Source of the DNA: Micromonospora sp. NBRC 110009
Lineage (GTDB): Bacteria > Actinomycetota > Actinomycetes > Mycobacteriales > Micromonosporaceae
NCBI RefSeq assembly: GCF_030518795.1
Contig: NZ_CP130427.1
Location: 4,340,001-4,404,000, forward strand
Reading direction: 5' to 3'
DNA: 64,000 nt
Part shown: positions 29,273-38,437 of the stretch, in pieces
How the letters are laid out: each line of letters starts with the position of its first letter
Position numbering within the stretch: the stretch's first letter is position 1
Translations under genes and position numbers: made by a program
Notes under the pieces: model-generated
What the model saw: the letters and a program-made list of their open reading frames with translations, nothing else
Database searches by the model: none
Told to the model about the DNA's origin: nothing

Positions 29273-30943
29273 TCAGCCCTCCTGGTGGTTGCGCTGCCAG
29301 TACCCGCCCACCGGTGGGGTGTCCAGGCGGACCGCGCCCGCCGCGTTGCCGACGAAGTCGTTCTCCTCCACCCGGCAGGAGAGGCAGCTGCCCCGCTCGG
29401 TGAGCCACAACCCGTAGGTCTGCGTCGGGGTGTCCCGGTGATCCCAGATCCGGTTGGCCCGCACGGTGGCGGCGTCGAACGGGGCGTTCACCGTGATCCC
29501 GGCGCGGACCGGGGGCGCGTCCGGCAGCTCGTAGCGGGCGCCGGGCGGCGGCGTGTCCTCGTTCCACCCGGTGACCGCGTCCGGCCGCACCTCGGCCAGG
29601 GTCAGCTCGGTGCCGGTGTTCGCGACGACCACCGCGGTCCGCGTGCCGACCCGCACGGTCTTCCCCCGGTGCCCGTCGGGCGGCCAGCCGGCCCGGTTGT
29701 CGACCATGTTCCGCCGGCCGTAGCGCACCGACTCCCCGGACCCGCCGGTCGCGGGCGCGCAGCGGCGGCCGTTGTTGCGGATCCGGTTGTTGACCACGGT
29801 GGCGTCGGTCATCGGCCGGTCGATCCGGATGCCGTCCAGGCCGTTCTCCCAGATCTCGTTCCCGTCGAGGACCACGTCGGCGGACGGCCCGGTGAAGCCG
29901 TGCCCCAGGTCGTGCTCGTGGTACCCGTGGCCGCCGTTGCGGCTGATCCGGTTGCCCCGGACCGTGTACGGTCCGGGCGAGTTGCCCATGCTGATCCCGT
30001 CGGCGACGTTGCGGTCGATCACGCAGTCGGCGAGCAGCCCGCCGCGCCCGGCCACCCCCGCGGTGCCGTTGGCCGAGACGTCGAAGCCGGCCTCCAGGTT
30101 GTCGGTGAGGGTGCAGGCGGACACGATCAGCCCGTCGGTGCCCCAGTCCGAGATGCCGAACCGGTTGGCCTGGCTGTGGCAGCCGACGATGCGGTAGCCG
30201 CGGGGCGGCGTCCAATAGTCCTTCTGTAGCTCCAGGAAGATGCCGTTGGTGCCGTTGCCGATCGTCGTGCAGTTGGCGATGGTCAGCCGCTCGATCTCGC
30301 CCCAGCCGCCGACGCCGATGCCGATGCCCGCCCCGCCCATCTCCTCGCCGTTGTCCAGCCGGCCGCACCCCACCACGACCACCCCGTCGATCAGGCTGTC
30401 CTGGAGGAAGTCGCAGCCCAGCCCGGTGGCGCCGGTGTGGTGGATGTACAGGTTGCGGAAGACGCCGCGCACCACGTACTGCAGGCCGAGGCCCTTGGCC
30501 AGGTAGCAGTACTCGGGCTGGGCCACCTCGGAGCCGTCGATCTCGAAGTCGGCGAAGGTGCACTCGGCGATGTGCCGCTCCCGGCTGGCGCCGTGCTGCA
30601 CCACGGTCCAGTAGGCCAGCGGCACCGGGTCGGCCCGGTTGCCCTCGTTGCTGAGCAGGAATCGGGTCGCCGCCGGGCCGGCGCCGATCAGCGACACCCC
30701 GCTGCGCCAGACCGTGCCGGCGTCGCGGATCGAGTAGATCCCCGGCGGGCAGTAGATCACCCGGGCCCGGCCGTCCGCCGCGTACCCGTCGCCCAGCCGG
30801 TCCACCAGCGCCGAGAGCGCCGGCTGGTCGTTGGTCATCCCGTCGCCCTTGAGCCCGAACTCCCGCGCGTCGCACCACAGCGGCGCGCCGGCCACCGCGG
30901 TGGGGCGCCGCGGCGCGGTGGTGGCCAGCCCCTTGCGTGACAC
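29273..30943 (-). CDS. Right-handed parallel beta-helix protein (pectate-lyase-3-like)
   Basis: A 556-residue repeat protein. The N-terminus (WCDAREFGLKGDGMTNDQPAL, about residues 23-43) is the typical entry of the pectate lyase superfamily 3 and phage tailspike fold, and the rest is a run of short strands with Asn and Gly turns (for example NCTTIGNGTNGIFLE, DGNEIWENGLDGIRID, VNNRIRNNGRR), the pattern of a beta-helix. Such proteins bind or cleave polysaccharide, but the catalytic residues cannot be assigned. No signal peptide is visible despite the extracellular look. It starts with GTG and is monocistronic, between two minus/plus boundaries. Confidence 0.82.
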   Translation of the reverse strand: MSRKGLATTAPRRPTAVAGAPLWCDAREFGLKGDGMTNDQPALSALVDRLGDGYAADGRARVIYCPPGIYSIRDAGTVWRSGVSLIGAGPAATRFLLSNEGNRADPVPLAYWTVVQHGASRERHIAECTFADFEIDGSEVAQPEYCYLAKGLGLQYVVRGVFRNLYIHHTGATGLGCDFLQDSLIDGVVVVGCGRLDNGEEMGGAGIGIGVGGWGEIERLTIANCTTIGNGTNGIFLELQKDYWTPPRGYRIVGCHSQANRFGISDWGTDGLIVSACTLTDNLEAGFDVSANGTAGVAGRGGLLADCVIDRNVADGISMGNSPGPYTVRGNRISRNGGHGYHEHDLGHGFTGPSADVVLDGNEIWENGLDGIRIDRPMTDATVVNNRIRNNGRRCAPATGGSGESVRYGRRNMVDNRAGWPPDGHRGKTVRVGTRTAVVVANTGTELTLAEVRPDAVTGWNEDTPPPGARYELPDAPPVRAGITVNAPFDAATVRANRIWDHRDTPTQTYGLWLTERGSCLSCRVEENDFVGNAAGAVRLDTPPVGGYWQRNHQEG

Positions 30944-31031
30944 GGGCGCTCCCCTCGGCGTACGGCTGTCTCCGCCGCCGGGTTCCCGTCCGGCCCGGGG
31001 GTTAACGCCGGGCGTCGTGCCTGGTATGGGG

Positions 31032-31976
31032 TCAGACGGCCGCGGTGACCGGTTCGGCGGTCGGAGCCAGTTGCGTGGACGCCGCGAGCGGGCGGCGCTC
31101 CCGGGTCGACCAGAGCACCGCCAGGGAGGCCAGCAGCACCAGGCAGGAGCCGAGCATGTGCGCGGCGACCAGCACCGCCGGCAGGTGGGTGAAGTACTGC
31201 ACGAAGCCGATCAGGCCCTGGCCCAGCTCGACCGCGACCAGCACCCCGGCGGCCCGGGCCGCCGGCGCCGCGCCGACCGCGCGGAACGCGAAGAGCAGCG
31301 CCACCGAGAGGCCGATGAGCAGGAACACCCCGTCGGCGTGCACCTGGGAGATCGCCTGCGGGTCCAGGCCGTTGCGGGCCGCGCCCTGGTCGCCCGCGTG
31401 CGGGCCGCTGCCGGTCACCCAGGTGCCCACCACCAGCACGGCCGCGCTGACCACCGTGGTGAGCAGGGCGAGGGCGCGCAGCGGCGCCGGCACGGTCGGG
31501 GTCACCGGCCCGTCCGGCTCGCCGGTGCGCCGCCAGAGCGCGTACGCGGCGGCGATCACCACCATCGAGGCGAGGAAGTGCAGCCCGACCACCCACGGGT
31601 TGAGGTTGGTGAGCACGGTGATGCCGCCGATGACCGCCTGGGCCGGGATGCCGAACAGCACGCCGATGGAGAGCGGCAGCAGCCCGCGGGGGCGGGTCCG
31701 CTGGGCCAGCACGGCGAGCACCACGGCGAGCGCGATGACCCCCACCGCGAAGGTGAGCAGCCGGTTACCGAACTCGATCACCCCGTGCACGCCCATCTCG
31801 GCCGTGGCGTGGTACGACTCGTCGGTGCACCGGGGCCAGGTGGGGCAGCCGAGACCGGACGCGGTGAGCCGGACCGCCCCGCCGGTGACCACGATCGCCA
31901 CGTTCGCGATGATCGAGGTGTACGCGAGGCGACGCAGTAGCGTCGGGGAGACCGGGAACCGGACGGAAGCCTTCAC
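31032..31976 (-). CDS. ctaA: Haem A synthase (COX15/CtaA family)
   Basis: Membrane oxygenase converting haem O to haem A. About 314 residues with eight membrane helices in two similar halves. Haem-ligand histidines are in HGVIEFGNRL, GLHFLASM, VHADGVFLL and AHMLGSCLVL; the loop cysteine pair is GLGCPTWPRC. I choose the GTG at 31976 because a -10-like TAGGAT ends 7 nt before it, as at other leaderless starts in this window; a GTG at 31994 would lie upstream of that box. It is divergent from the SUF operon, and its product feeds cytochrome oxidase along with CtaB. Confidence 0.93.
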   Translation of the reverse strand: MKASVRFPVSPTLLRRLAYTSIIANVAIVVTGGAVRLTASGLGCPTWPRCTDESYHATAEMGVHGVIEFGNRLLTFAVGVIALAVVLAVLAQRTRPRGLLPLSIGVLFGIPAQAVIGGITVLTNLNPWVVGLHFLASMVVIAAAYALWRRTGEPDGPVTPTVPAPLRALALLTTVVSAAVLVVGTWVTGSGPHAGDQGAARNGLDPQAISQVHADGVFLLIGLSVALLFAFRAVGAAPAARAAGVLVAVELGQGLIGFVQYFTHLPAVLVAAHMLGSCLVLLASLAVLWSTRERRPLAASTQLAPTAEPVTAAV

Positions 31977-31983
31977 GGAGCGA

Positions 31984-31989
31984 ATCCTA
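31984..31989 (-). promoter_or_regulatory. -10 box of ctaA, probable leaderless start
   Basis: TAGGAT on the minus strand, 7 nt before the GTG at 31976. Confidence 0.5.
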
Positions 31990-32056
31990 CGCACCGTAGT
32001 GGATCCCGATCGGGTGACTCCGCCGCACCGGTGGTCGGGATCACCGGACCCCGGGT

Positions 32057-32086
32057 TTGCGGGCCCTCCGCGAATTACGTAACGTT
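32057..32086 (+). promoter_or_regulatory. SUF operon promoter with overlapping palindromes
   Basis: TTGCGG (32057-32062), a 17-bp spacer and TAACGT (32080-32085) fit a housekeeping promoter whose start point falls on the GTG of sufR. The -10 overlaps the palindromes TTACGTAA (32075-32082) and AACGTT (32081-32086), a natural place for SufR to bind and repress its own operon. Confidence 0.5.
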
Positions 32087-32092
32087 GCTGTT

Positions 32093-32848
32093 GTGAAAAA
32101 CGCGGCGGCGCTCTCCGGGCAGCTGCCGGCGACCGGTCCGGTCGCCGGCGACGGCCCCGCGTCCGCCGATCTTTCCACCCGGGACCGCGTCACCCAGCTG
32201 CTGCTGGAGCGGGGGGCGACCACCGCCGCCCAGCTCGGCTCGGCGCTCGGGCTCAGCCCGGCCGCGATCCGCCGCCACCTCGACGCGATGCTGGCCGACG
32301 GCCACGTGGTCGCCCGCGAGCAGGTCGTGCGGGGCAGCCGGGGCCGGGGCCGACCGGCGAAGGTCTTCGTGCTGACCGAGGCGGGCCGGGTCCGCTGCGG
32401 CACCCACCACTACGACAACATGGCCACCGCGGCGCTGCGCTGGATCGCGCACAACGGCGGTGCCGAGGCCGTGGCGGCGTTCGCCGCCGACCAGGTCGCC
32501 GCCCTGGAGGCGCGCTGCCGCGCCGCCATGGAGGACGCCGGCGACGACCCGCTCGCCCGCGCGGAGGCGCTCGCCACCGCGCTGACCGCCGAGGGCTACG
32601 CTGCCAACGCGTCCACGATCGCCTCCGGCGGCCAGCTCTGTCAGCACCACTGCCCGGTGGCGCACGTGGCCGCCGAGTTTCCCCAGCTGTGCGAGGCCGA
32701 GACGGCGGTCATCTCCCGTCTGGTCGGCACCCACGTGCAGCGCCTGGCCACCATCGCGCACGGCGACGGGGTGTGCACCACGCACATCCCCACCCAGCCG
32801 CGTGCCCAGTCCGGTAACACCGTCACCACTGTGAGGACAGATAGATGA
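32093..32848 (+). CDS. sufR: SufR-type iron-sulfur cluster-responsive repressor
   Basis: A 251-residue winged-helix regulator leading the SUF operon. The HTH is at about residues 33-75 (AAQLGSALGLSPAAIRRHLDAML), followed by the wing GSRGRGRPAKVFVLT. Cys183, Cys187 and Cys200 (QLCQHHCPVAH and PQLC) form the C-x3-C-x12-C cluster site of SufR proteins, so it should sense Fe-S supply or nitric oxide. The GTG at 32093 is chosen because TAACGT ends 7 nt before it; a TTG 36 bases upstream would overlap the promoter. The stop overlaps sufB by 4 bp. Confidence 0.93.
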   Translation: MKNAAALSGQLPATGPVAGDGPASADLSTRDRVTQLLLERGATTAAQLGSALGLSPAAIRRHLDAMLADGHVVAREQVVRGSRGRGRPAKVFVLTEAGRVRCGTHHYDNMATAALRWIAHNGGAEAVAAFAADQVAALEARCRAAMEDAGDDPLARAEALATALTAEGYAANASTIASGGQLCQHHCPVAHVAAEFPQLCEAETAVISRLVGTHVQRLATIAHGDGVCTTHIPTQPRAQSGNTVTTVRTDR

Positions 32849-34275
32849 CCGAGCAGATCGTCCAGCCCCTGACCCAGGAGGAGCAGCTTGCCGCCCTGGG
32901 CCGCTACGAGTACGGCTGGGCCGACCCTGACGTCGCCGGGGCGTCCGCCCAGCGCGGCCTCAACGAGGCGGTGGTGCGGGACATCTCGGCCAAGAAGAAC
33001 GAGCCGGCCTGGATGCTCGACCTGCGCCTGAAGGGCCTGCGGCTGTTCGGCCGCAAGCCGATGCCGGCCTGGGGCGCCGACCTGACCGGGATCGACTTCG
33101 ACAACATCAAGTACTTCGTGCGGTCCACCGAGAAGCAGGCCACCAGCTGGGAGGACCTGCCCGAGGACATCAAGAACACCTACGACCGGCTGGGCATCCC
33201 CGAGGCGGAGAAGCAGCGGCTGGTCGCCGGTGTCGCGGCGCAGTACGAGTCCGAGGTCGTCTACCACAAGATCCGTGAGGACCTCGAGGAGCAGGGTGTC
33301 ATCTTCCTGGACACCGACACCGCGCTGCGCGAGCACGAGGACATCTTCAAGGAGTACTTCGGCACGGTGATCCCGGTCGGCGACAACAAGTTCGCCGCGC
33401 TGAACACCTCCGTCTGGTCCGGTGGCTCGTTCATCTACGTGCCGAAGGGCGTGCACGTGGAGATCCCGCTGCAGGCCTACTTCCGGATCAACACGGAGAA
33501 CATGGGCCAGTTCGAGCGGACGCTGATCATCGTCGACGAGGGCGCGTACGTGCACTACGTCGAGGGCTGCACCGCGCCGCTCTACTCCTCGGACTCGCTG
33601 CACAGCGCGGTCGTGGAGATCATCGTCAAGAAGAACGCCCGGTGCCGCTACACGACCATCCAGAACTGGTCGAACAACGTCTACAACCTGGTCACCAAGC
33701 GCGCCGTCTGCCACGAGGGCGCGACCATGGAGTGGGTCGACGGCAACATCGGCTCCAAGGTCACCATGAAGTACCCGGCGGTCTACATGACCGGCGAGCA
33801 CGCCAAGGGCGAGGTGCTCTCGGTGGCCATGGCCGGCGAGGGCCAGCACCAGGACGCGGGCGCCAAGATGGTGCACGCCGCGCCGCACACCTCCTCGACC
33901 ATCGTGTCGAAGTCGATCGCCCGGGGCGGCGGCCGCACCTCCTACCGGGGCCTGGTGCAGGTGCTGGAGGGCTCGCACAGCAGCCGGAGCACGGTCAAGT
34001 GCGACGCGCTGCTGGTCGACACCATCTCCCGCTCCGACACCTACCCCTACGTCGACATCCGTGAGGACGACGTGTCGATGGGGCACGAGGCGACCGTCTC
34101 CAAGATCAGCGACGACCAGCTCTTCTACCTGATGAGCCGGGGCCTGAGCGAGGACGAGGCGATGGCCATGATCGTGCGGGGCTTCATCGAGCCGATCGCC
34201 AAGGAGCTTCCGATGGAGTACGCCCTGGAGCTCAACCGCCTGATCGAGCTCCAGATGGAGGGCGCGGTCGGCTGA
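32845..34275 (+). CDS. sufB: Fe-S cluster assembly scaffold SufB
   Basis: Scaffold subunit of the SufBCD complex on which Fe-S clusters are built. The 476-residue protein is complete, with the beta-helix core (SGGSFIYVPKGVHVEIPLQAYFRIN, VHYVEGCTAPLYSSDSLHSAVVEI) and C-terminal helices (SRGLSEDEAMAMIVRGFIEPI). Cys in VEGCTAPL is a conserved candidate sulfur acceptor. No intein is present, unlike the mycobacterial SufB. Translation is coupled to sufR by ATGA. Confidence 0.97.
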   Translation: MTEQIVQPLTQEEQLAALGRYEYGWADPDVAGASAQRGLNEAVVRDISAKKNEPAWMLDLRLKGLRLFGRKPMPAWGADLTGIDFDNIKYFVRSTEKQATSWEDLPEDIKNTYDRLGIPEAEKQRLVAGVAAQYESEVVYHKIREDLEEQGVIFLDTDTALREHEDIFKEYFGTVIPVGDNKFAALNTSVWSGGSFIYVPKGVHVEIPLQAYFRINTENMGQFERTLIIVDEGAYVHYVEGCTAPLYSSDSLHSAVVEIIVKKNARCRYTTIQNWSNNVYNLVTKRAVCHEGATMEWVDGNIGSKVTMKYPAVYMTGEHAKGEVLSVAMAGEGQHQDAGAKMVHAAPHTSSTIVSKSIARGGGRTSYRGLVQVLEGSHSSRSTVKCDALLVDTISRSDTYPYVDIREDDVSMGHEATVSKISDDQLFYLMSRGLSEDEAMAMIVRGFIEPIAKELPMEYALELNRLIELQMEGAVG

Positions 34276-34391
34276 CCCCGGCCGCGAGCCCCGATCCGTC
34301 GGGCCGGGCTCCGCGAGCCCGGACCCGTCGGGCCGGGCCGCACGGGCCCCGACCGACCCTCCGACTAATCGCAGAACAGACCAAGGAAGAG
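34276..34391 (+). other. sufB-sufD spacer with repeated CCGTCGGGCCGGGC words
   Basis: This is the longest gap in the otherwise tightly packed operon. Two copies of CCGTCGGGCCGGGC flank a CGGGCTC-CGC-GAGCCCG hairpin. It may tune the ratio of sufB to the downstream genes or protect the message end. Confidence 0.45.
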
Positions 34392-35534
34392 ATGACTACC
34401 CAGGCTTCCGCGCCGCCCGCGACCAAGTCGCAGGCGCTCCGCTCGTACGACGTCGCCGACTTCCCGGCCCTCACCGGCCTGGAGGAGGAGTGGCGCTTCA
34501 CCCCGCTCAAGCGCCTGCGCGGCCTGGCGGGGGGAGCACCGGCCGCGACCGGCACGGTCCGCCACGAGTACGCCGACCTGCCCGAGGGCGTCACCGTCGG
34601 CCGGGTCGGCAAGGACGACCCGCGGGTGGGCAGCGTGCTCACCCCGTTCGACCGGATCAGCGCGCTGGCGTACGGCGGGGTGGACGAGGCGCTGCTGGTG
34701 CAGGTCGCCCGGGATGCCGTGGTCGAGACGCCGGTGAGCCTGCGGGTGGTCGGCGAGGGCGCCGACGCGCTCGCCTTGGGCCACACCTTCGTCGAGGTGG
34801 GCCGGTTCGCCGAGGTGACCTTGGTGCTGGAGCACGCCGGCTCCGCCACCCTCGCCGACAACGTCGAGGTGGCCGTGGCCGACGGGGCGAAGCTGACCCT
34901 GGTCACCGTCGCCGACTGGGCCGACGACGCGGTGCAGGCGCAGCACCTCAAGGTGAAGCTGGGCCGCGACGCCAAGGTGATCCACGTGCAGGTGAGCCTC
35001 GGCGGCGACCTGGTCCGGCAGTACACCTCGGTCGAGTACGGCGACCGCGGCGGCGAGGCCGAGCTGTACGGCCTCTACTTCGCCGACTCGGGCCAGCACC
35101 TGGAGCACCGGCAGCTGGTCGACCACACCGTGCCGGACTGCCGCAGCTATGTCGGCTACCGGGGCGCCCTGCAGGGCGACAGCGCGCACACCGTCTGGGT
35201 CGGTGACGTGCTGATCCGGGCCGAGGCGACCGGCACCGACACGTACGAGATCAACCGGAACCTGCTGCTCACCGACGGCGCGCGGGCGGACTCCGTACCC
35301 AACCTGGAGATCGAGACCGGCGAGATCGCCGGCGCCGGGCACGCGAGCGCGACCGGCCGCTTCGACGACGAGCAGCTCTTCTACCTGATGGCCCGGGGCA
35401 TCCCGGAGGCCGAGGCCCGCCGCCTGGTGGTCCGCGGCTTCTTCGCCGAGCTGATCAACAAGATCCCGGTCGAGGAGCTGCGCGAGCGGCTCGGCGATGC
35501 GATCGAGGCCCGCCTGACGAAGGCCGGCGCCTGA
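34392..35534 (+). CDS. sufD: Fe-S cluster assembly protein SufD
   Basis: SufB paralogue forming the SufBCD complex and helping iron delivery. 380 residues. The beta-helix core (YTSVEYGDRGGEAELYGLYFADSGQHLEHRQLVDH) and the C-terminal helices (YLMARGIPEAEARRLVVRGFFAELI) match SufD. The ATG at 34392 has AAGGAAGAG just upstream. The stop overlaps the next ATG by one base (TGATG). Confidence 0.96.
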   Translation: MTTQASAPPATKSQALRSYDVADFPALTGLEEEWRFTPLKRLRGLAGGAPAATGTVRHEYADLPEGVTVGRVGKDDPRVGSVLTPFDRISALAYGGVDEALLVQVARDAVVETPVSLRVVGEGADALALGHTFVEVGRFAEVTLVLEHAGSATLADNVEVAVADGAKLTLVTVADWADDAVQAQHLKVKLGRDAKVIHVQVSLGGDLVRQYTSVEYGDRGGEAELYGLYFADSGQHLEHRQLVDHTVPDCRSYVGYRGALQGDSAHTVWVGDVLIRAEATGTDTYEINRNLLLTDGARADSVPNLEIETGEIAGAGHASATGRFDDEQLFYLMARGIPEAEARRLVVRGFFAELINKIPVEELRERLGDAIEARLTKAGA

Positions 35535-35860
35535 TGATCAGGATCTGCGCGGTCGAGGACGTGCCGAAGGGCACCGCGATCAGCGCCGACGTCGACGGCA
35601 CCCGGCTCGCGATCGTGCACGGCGACGACGACAACTTCTACGCCGTCTACGACGAGTGCTCGCACGCCGCCGTGGCGCTCTCCGAGGGCGAGGTCGAGGG
35701 CTGCACGCTGGAATGCTGGCTGCACGGATCCCGTTTCGACCTGCGTAGCGGTGAGCCCACCGGGCTGCCCGCGACCGAACCCGTTCCCGTCTACCCCGTC
35801 GAAGTCCGCGACGGCGACATCTACGTCAGCCTGACGCCGAGCAATGGAGTGACCCGATAA
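35534..35860 (+). CDS. Rieske-type ferredoxin in the SUF operon
   Basis: A 108-residue soluble Rieske [2Fe-2S] protein with ligands Cys42-x-His44 and Cys61-x2-His64 (ECSHAAVALSEG and ECWLHGSRFDL). It resembles small ferredoxin subunits of aromatic dioxygenases, but its one-base overlaps with sufD and sufC make a role in cluster assembly, probably as electron donor, more likely. The same gene sits at this spot in many actinobacterial suf operons. Confidence 0.92.
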   Translation: MIRICAVEDVPKGTAISADVDGTRLAIVHGDDDNFYAVYDECSHAAVALSEGEVEGCTLECWLHGSRFDLRSGEPTGLPATEPVPVYPVEVRDGDIYVSLTPSNGVTR

Positions 35861-36633
35861 TGAGCACCCTGGAGATCCGCGACCTGAAGGTGTCGGTCAA
35901 GCTGCCCGAGGGTGAGCTCAAGCCGATCCTGCACGGTGTCGACCTGACCGTGAAGTCGGGCGAGACCCACGCGATCATGGGCCCGAACGGCTCCGGCAAG
36001 TCGACTCTGGCGTACTCGATCGCCGGCCACCCCAAATACCAGATCACCGGCGGCTCGGTGACCCTCGACGGCGAGGACGTGCTGGCCATGTCCGTCGACG
36101 AGCGGGCCCGCGCCGGCCTCTTCCTGGCCATGCAGTACCCGGTCGAGGTGCCCGGCGTCTCCGTCGCCAACTTCCTGCGTACCGCCAAGACCGCCATCGA
36201 CGGCGAGGCGCCGAAGCTGCGCACCTGGGCCGGCGAGCTGCGCGGCGCCATGGAGAAGCTCCAGATGGACCCGGCGTTCGCCCAGCGCAACGTCAACGAG
36301 GGCTTCTCCGGCGGCGAGAAGAAGCGGCACGAGATCGTGCAGCTGGAGCTGCTCAAGCCGAAGATGGCCATCCTCGACGAGACCGACTCCGGCCTCGACG
36401 TGGACGCGCTGCGCGTGGTCAGCGAGGGCGTCAACCGGGTCCGGGACACCGGCGACACCGGTCTGCTGCTGATCACCCACTACACCCGCATCCTGCGCTA
36501 CATCAAGCCGGACTTCGTGCACGTCTTCGTCGCCGGGCGCATCGTCGAGCAGGGCGGCCCGGAGCTGGCCGACAAGCTCGAGGAAGAGGGCTACGAGCGG
36601 TACGTCGCCGGGGCCGGCTCGGCGCGGGCCTGA
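35860..36633 (+). CDS. sufC: Fe-S assembly ATPase SufC
   Basis: ABC-type ATPase driving the SufBCD scaffold. The 257-residue protein has Walker A GPNGSGKST (about residues 44-52), signature FSGGEKKRHEIVQLELLKP, Walker B MAILDETDSGLD and the SufC-typical TDSGLDVDALR. The start overlaps the previous stop by one base (TAATG). Confidence 0.97.
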   Translation: MSTLEIRDLKVSVKLPEGELKPILHGVDLTVKSGETHAIMGPNGSGKSTLAYSIAGHPKYQITGGSVTLDGEDVLAMSVDERARAGLFLAMQYPVEVPGVSVANFLRTAKTAIDGEAPKLRTWAGELRGAMEKLQMDPAFAQRNVNEGFSGGEKKRHEIVQLELLKPKMAILDETDSGLDVDALRVVSEGVNRVRDTGDTGLLLITHYTRILRYIKPDFVHVFVAGRIVEQGGPELADKLEEEGYERYVAGAGSARA

Positions 36634-36656
36634 CCGTAGGACAAGGGGCCGCGGAG

Positions 36657-37961
36657 ATGACCACCATCGCCATTCCTGGGGGAATGCCGCAGTACGACGA
36701 CGTGCCGCGTTTCGACGTGGCCACGGTGCGCGCCGACTTCCCGATCCTGGACCGGGAGATCAACGGGCACCGGCTGGTCTATCTCGACAGCGCCAACACC
36801 TCGCACAAGCCGCGGCAGGTGCTCGACGTGCTCGCCGAGCACTACGCCCGGCACAACGCCAACGTGTCCCGCTCGGTGCACACGCTCGGCACCGAGGCGA
36901 CCGAGGCGTACGAGGGGGCCCGGGCGAAGATCGCCGCGTTCATCAACGCGCCGAGCGCCGACGAGGTGGTGTTCACCAAGAACTCCACCGAGGCGATCAA
37001 CCTGGTGGCGTACGCGTTCTCCAACGCCTCGCTGCGGCCGGACGCCGACCCCCGGTTCCGGCTCGGCCCCGGCGACGAGATCGTGATCTCCGAGATGGAG
37101 CACCACTCGAACATCGTCCCGTGGCAGCTCCTCGCCGAGCGGACCGGCGCGACCCTGCGCTGGTTCCCGGTCACCGAGCACGGCCGGCTGGACGAGTCCG
37201 GGCTGGACGACCTGGTCAACGAGCGGACGAAGATCGTCTCGCTGGTGCACATGTCCAACATCCTCGGCACGGTCAACGCCACCTCCCGGATCACCCAGCG
37301 GGTCCGCGAGGTGGGCGCGCTGCTGCTGCTCGACTGCTCGCAGTCGGTGCCGCACCTGCCGATGGACGTGGTCGACTACGACGCCGACTTCATCGTCTTC
37401 ACCGGGCACAAGATGTGCGGCCCGACCGGCATCGGCGTGCTGTGGGGCCGGGGTGAGCTGCTGGCGGCGATGCCGCCGGTGTTCGGCGGCGGCTCGATGA
37501 TCGAGACCGTGACGATGGCACGGTCGACGTTCGCCGCGCCGCCGGCCCGGTTCGAGGCGGGCACCCCGCCGATCGCCGAGGCCGTGGCGCTCGGCGCGGC
37601 GGTGGACTACCTCACCGGGATCGGGATGCGCGCCATCCAGTGGCACGAGAAGGAGCTGACGGCGTACGCGCTGGACGCCCTCGCCACCGTGCCGGAGCTG
37701 CGCGTGTTCGGCCCGAACGTGCCGGTCGGCCGGGGCGGGACGATCTCGTTCGCGCTGGGCGACGTGCACCCGCACGACGTCGGGCAGGTGCTCGACTCGC
37801 TGGGTGTGCAGGTCCGGGTGGGGCACCACTGCGCGAAGCCGGTGTGCAGCCGGTTCGGCGTGCCGGCCATGACGCGGGCGTCGTTCTACCTGTACACCAC
37901 CACGGAGGAGATCGACGCGCTGGTGGCCGGTCTCGAGCAGGTGCGGAAGGTGTTCGGCTGA
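36657..37961 (+). CDS. sufS: Cysteine desulfurase SufS
   Basis: PLP enzyme that takes sulfur from cysteine for cluster assembly. The 434-residue class V aminotransferase fold has the PLP lysine in FTGHKMCGPTG (Lys252) and the persulfide-carrying Cys392 in HHCAKPVCSRFG; the latter lies on a short loop as in SufU-dependent enzymes. The extra N-terminal 15 residues before FDVATVRADFP are usual in this group. sufU starts on the stop codon (TGATG). Confidence 0.96.
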   Translation: MTTIAIPGGMPQYDDVPRFDVATVRADFPILDREINGHRLVYLDSANTSHKPRQVLDVLAEHYARHNANVSRSVHTLGTEATEAYEGARAKIAAFINAPSADEVVFTKNSTEAINLVAYAFSNASLRPDADPRFRLGPGDEIVISEMEHHSNIVPWQLLAERTGATLRWFPVTEHGRLDESGLDDLVNERTKIVSLVHMSNILGTVNATSRITQRVREVGALLLLDCSQSVPHLPMDVVDYDADFIVFTGHKMCGPTGIGVLWGRGELLAAMPPVFGGGSMIETVTMARSTFAAPPARFEAGTPPIAEAVALGAAVDYLTGIGMRAIQWHEKELTAYALDALATVPELRVFGPNVPVGRGGTISFALGDVHPHDVGQVLDSLGVQVRVGHHCAKPVCSRFGVPAMTRASFYLYTTTEEIDALVAGLEQVRKVFG

Positions 37962-38437
37962 TGCAGCTCGACCAGCTCTACCAGGAGATCATCCTGGACC
38001 ACTACAAGCACCCGCACGGCCGTGGGCTGCGGGACGCTGCGGACCCGGACGCCCGGGTCGGCGAGGCGCATCACGTCAACCCGACCTGCGGCGACGAGAT
38101 CACCGTGCGGGTGGCCACCGACGGCAAGGTGTTCACGGACATCTCGTACGACGGGATGGGCTGCTCGATCAGCCAGGCGTCGGCGAGCATTCTGCACGAG
38201 CTGCTGCGCGGCCGGCTGGCGGACGACGCCGCCGTGGTGCACGAGGCGTTCGTGGCGTTGATGTCCGGGCGTGGCCAGGTCACGCCCGACGAGGAAGTGC
38301 TCGGAGACGGGGTGGCGTTCGCGGGTGTCGCGCGCTACCCGGCCCGGGTGAAGTGCGCGTTGCTGTCGTGGATGGCGTTCAAGGACGCCGCGGCACGCGC
38401 CGGGGTGGGCGTGAGCCCGACGGAGGTGAAGGCATGA
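37961..38437 (+). CDS. sufU: Zinc-dependent sulfurtransferase SufU
   Basis: Accepts persulfide sulfur from SufS by zinc-ligand exchange. The 158-residue protein has the three cysteines and aspartate of the site: Cys43 and Asp45 (PTCGDE), Cys68 (GMGCSISQ) and Cys132 (VKCALLSW). The insert between the second and third cysteines that marks SufU against IscU is present. It overlaps sufS by one base and the next gene by four (ATGA). Confidence 0.95.
   Translation: MQLDQLYQEIILDHYKHPHGRGLRDAADPDARVGEAHHVNPTCGDEITVRVATDGKVFTDISYDGMGCSISQASASILHELLRGRLADDAAVVHEAFVALMSGRGQVTPDEEVLGDGVAFAGVARYPARVKCALLSWMAFKDAAARAGVGVSPTEVKA

Noticed and set aside
27852..30878. A long minus-strand frame covering the ATP-grasp gene and the beta-helix gene
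   Set aside because: It runs out of frame through a real minus-strand gene and antisense to a real plus-strand gene; no motif was found.
35534..35860. Dioxygenase ferredoxin subunit, as sequence similarity alone would suggest
   Set aside because: One-base overlaps with sufD and sufC on both sides, and no oxygenase gene nearby, point to a SUF role.
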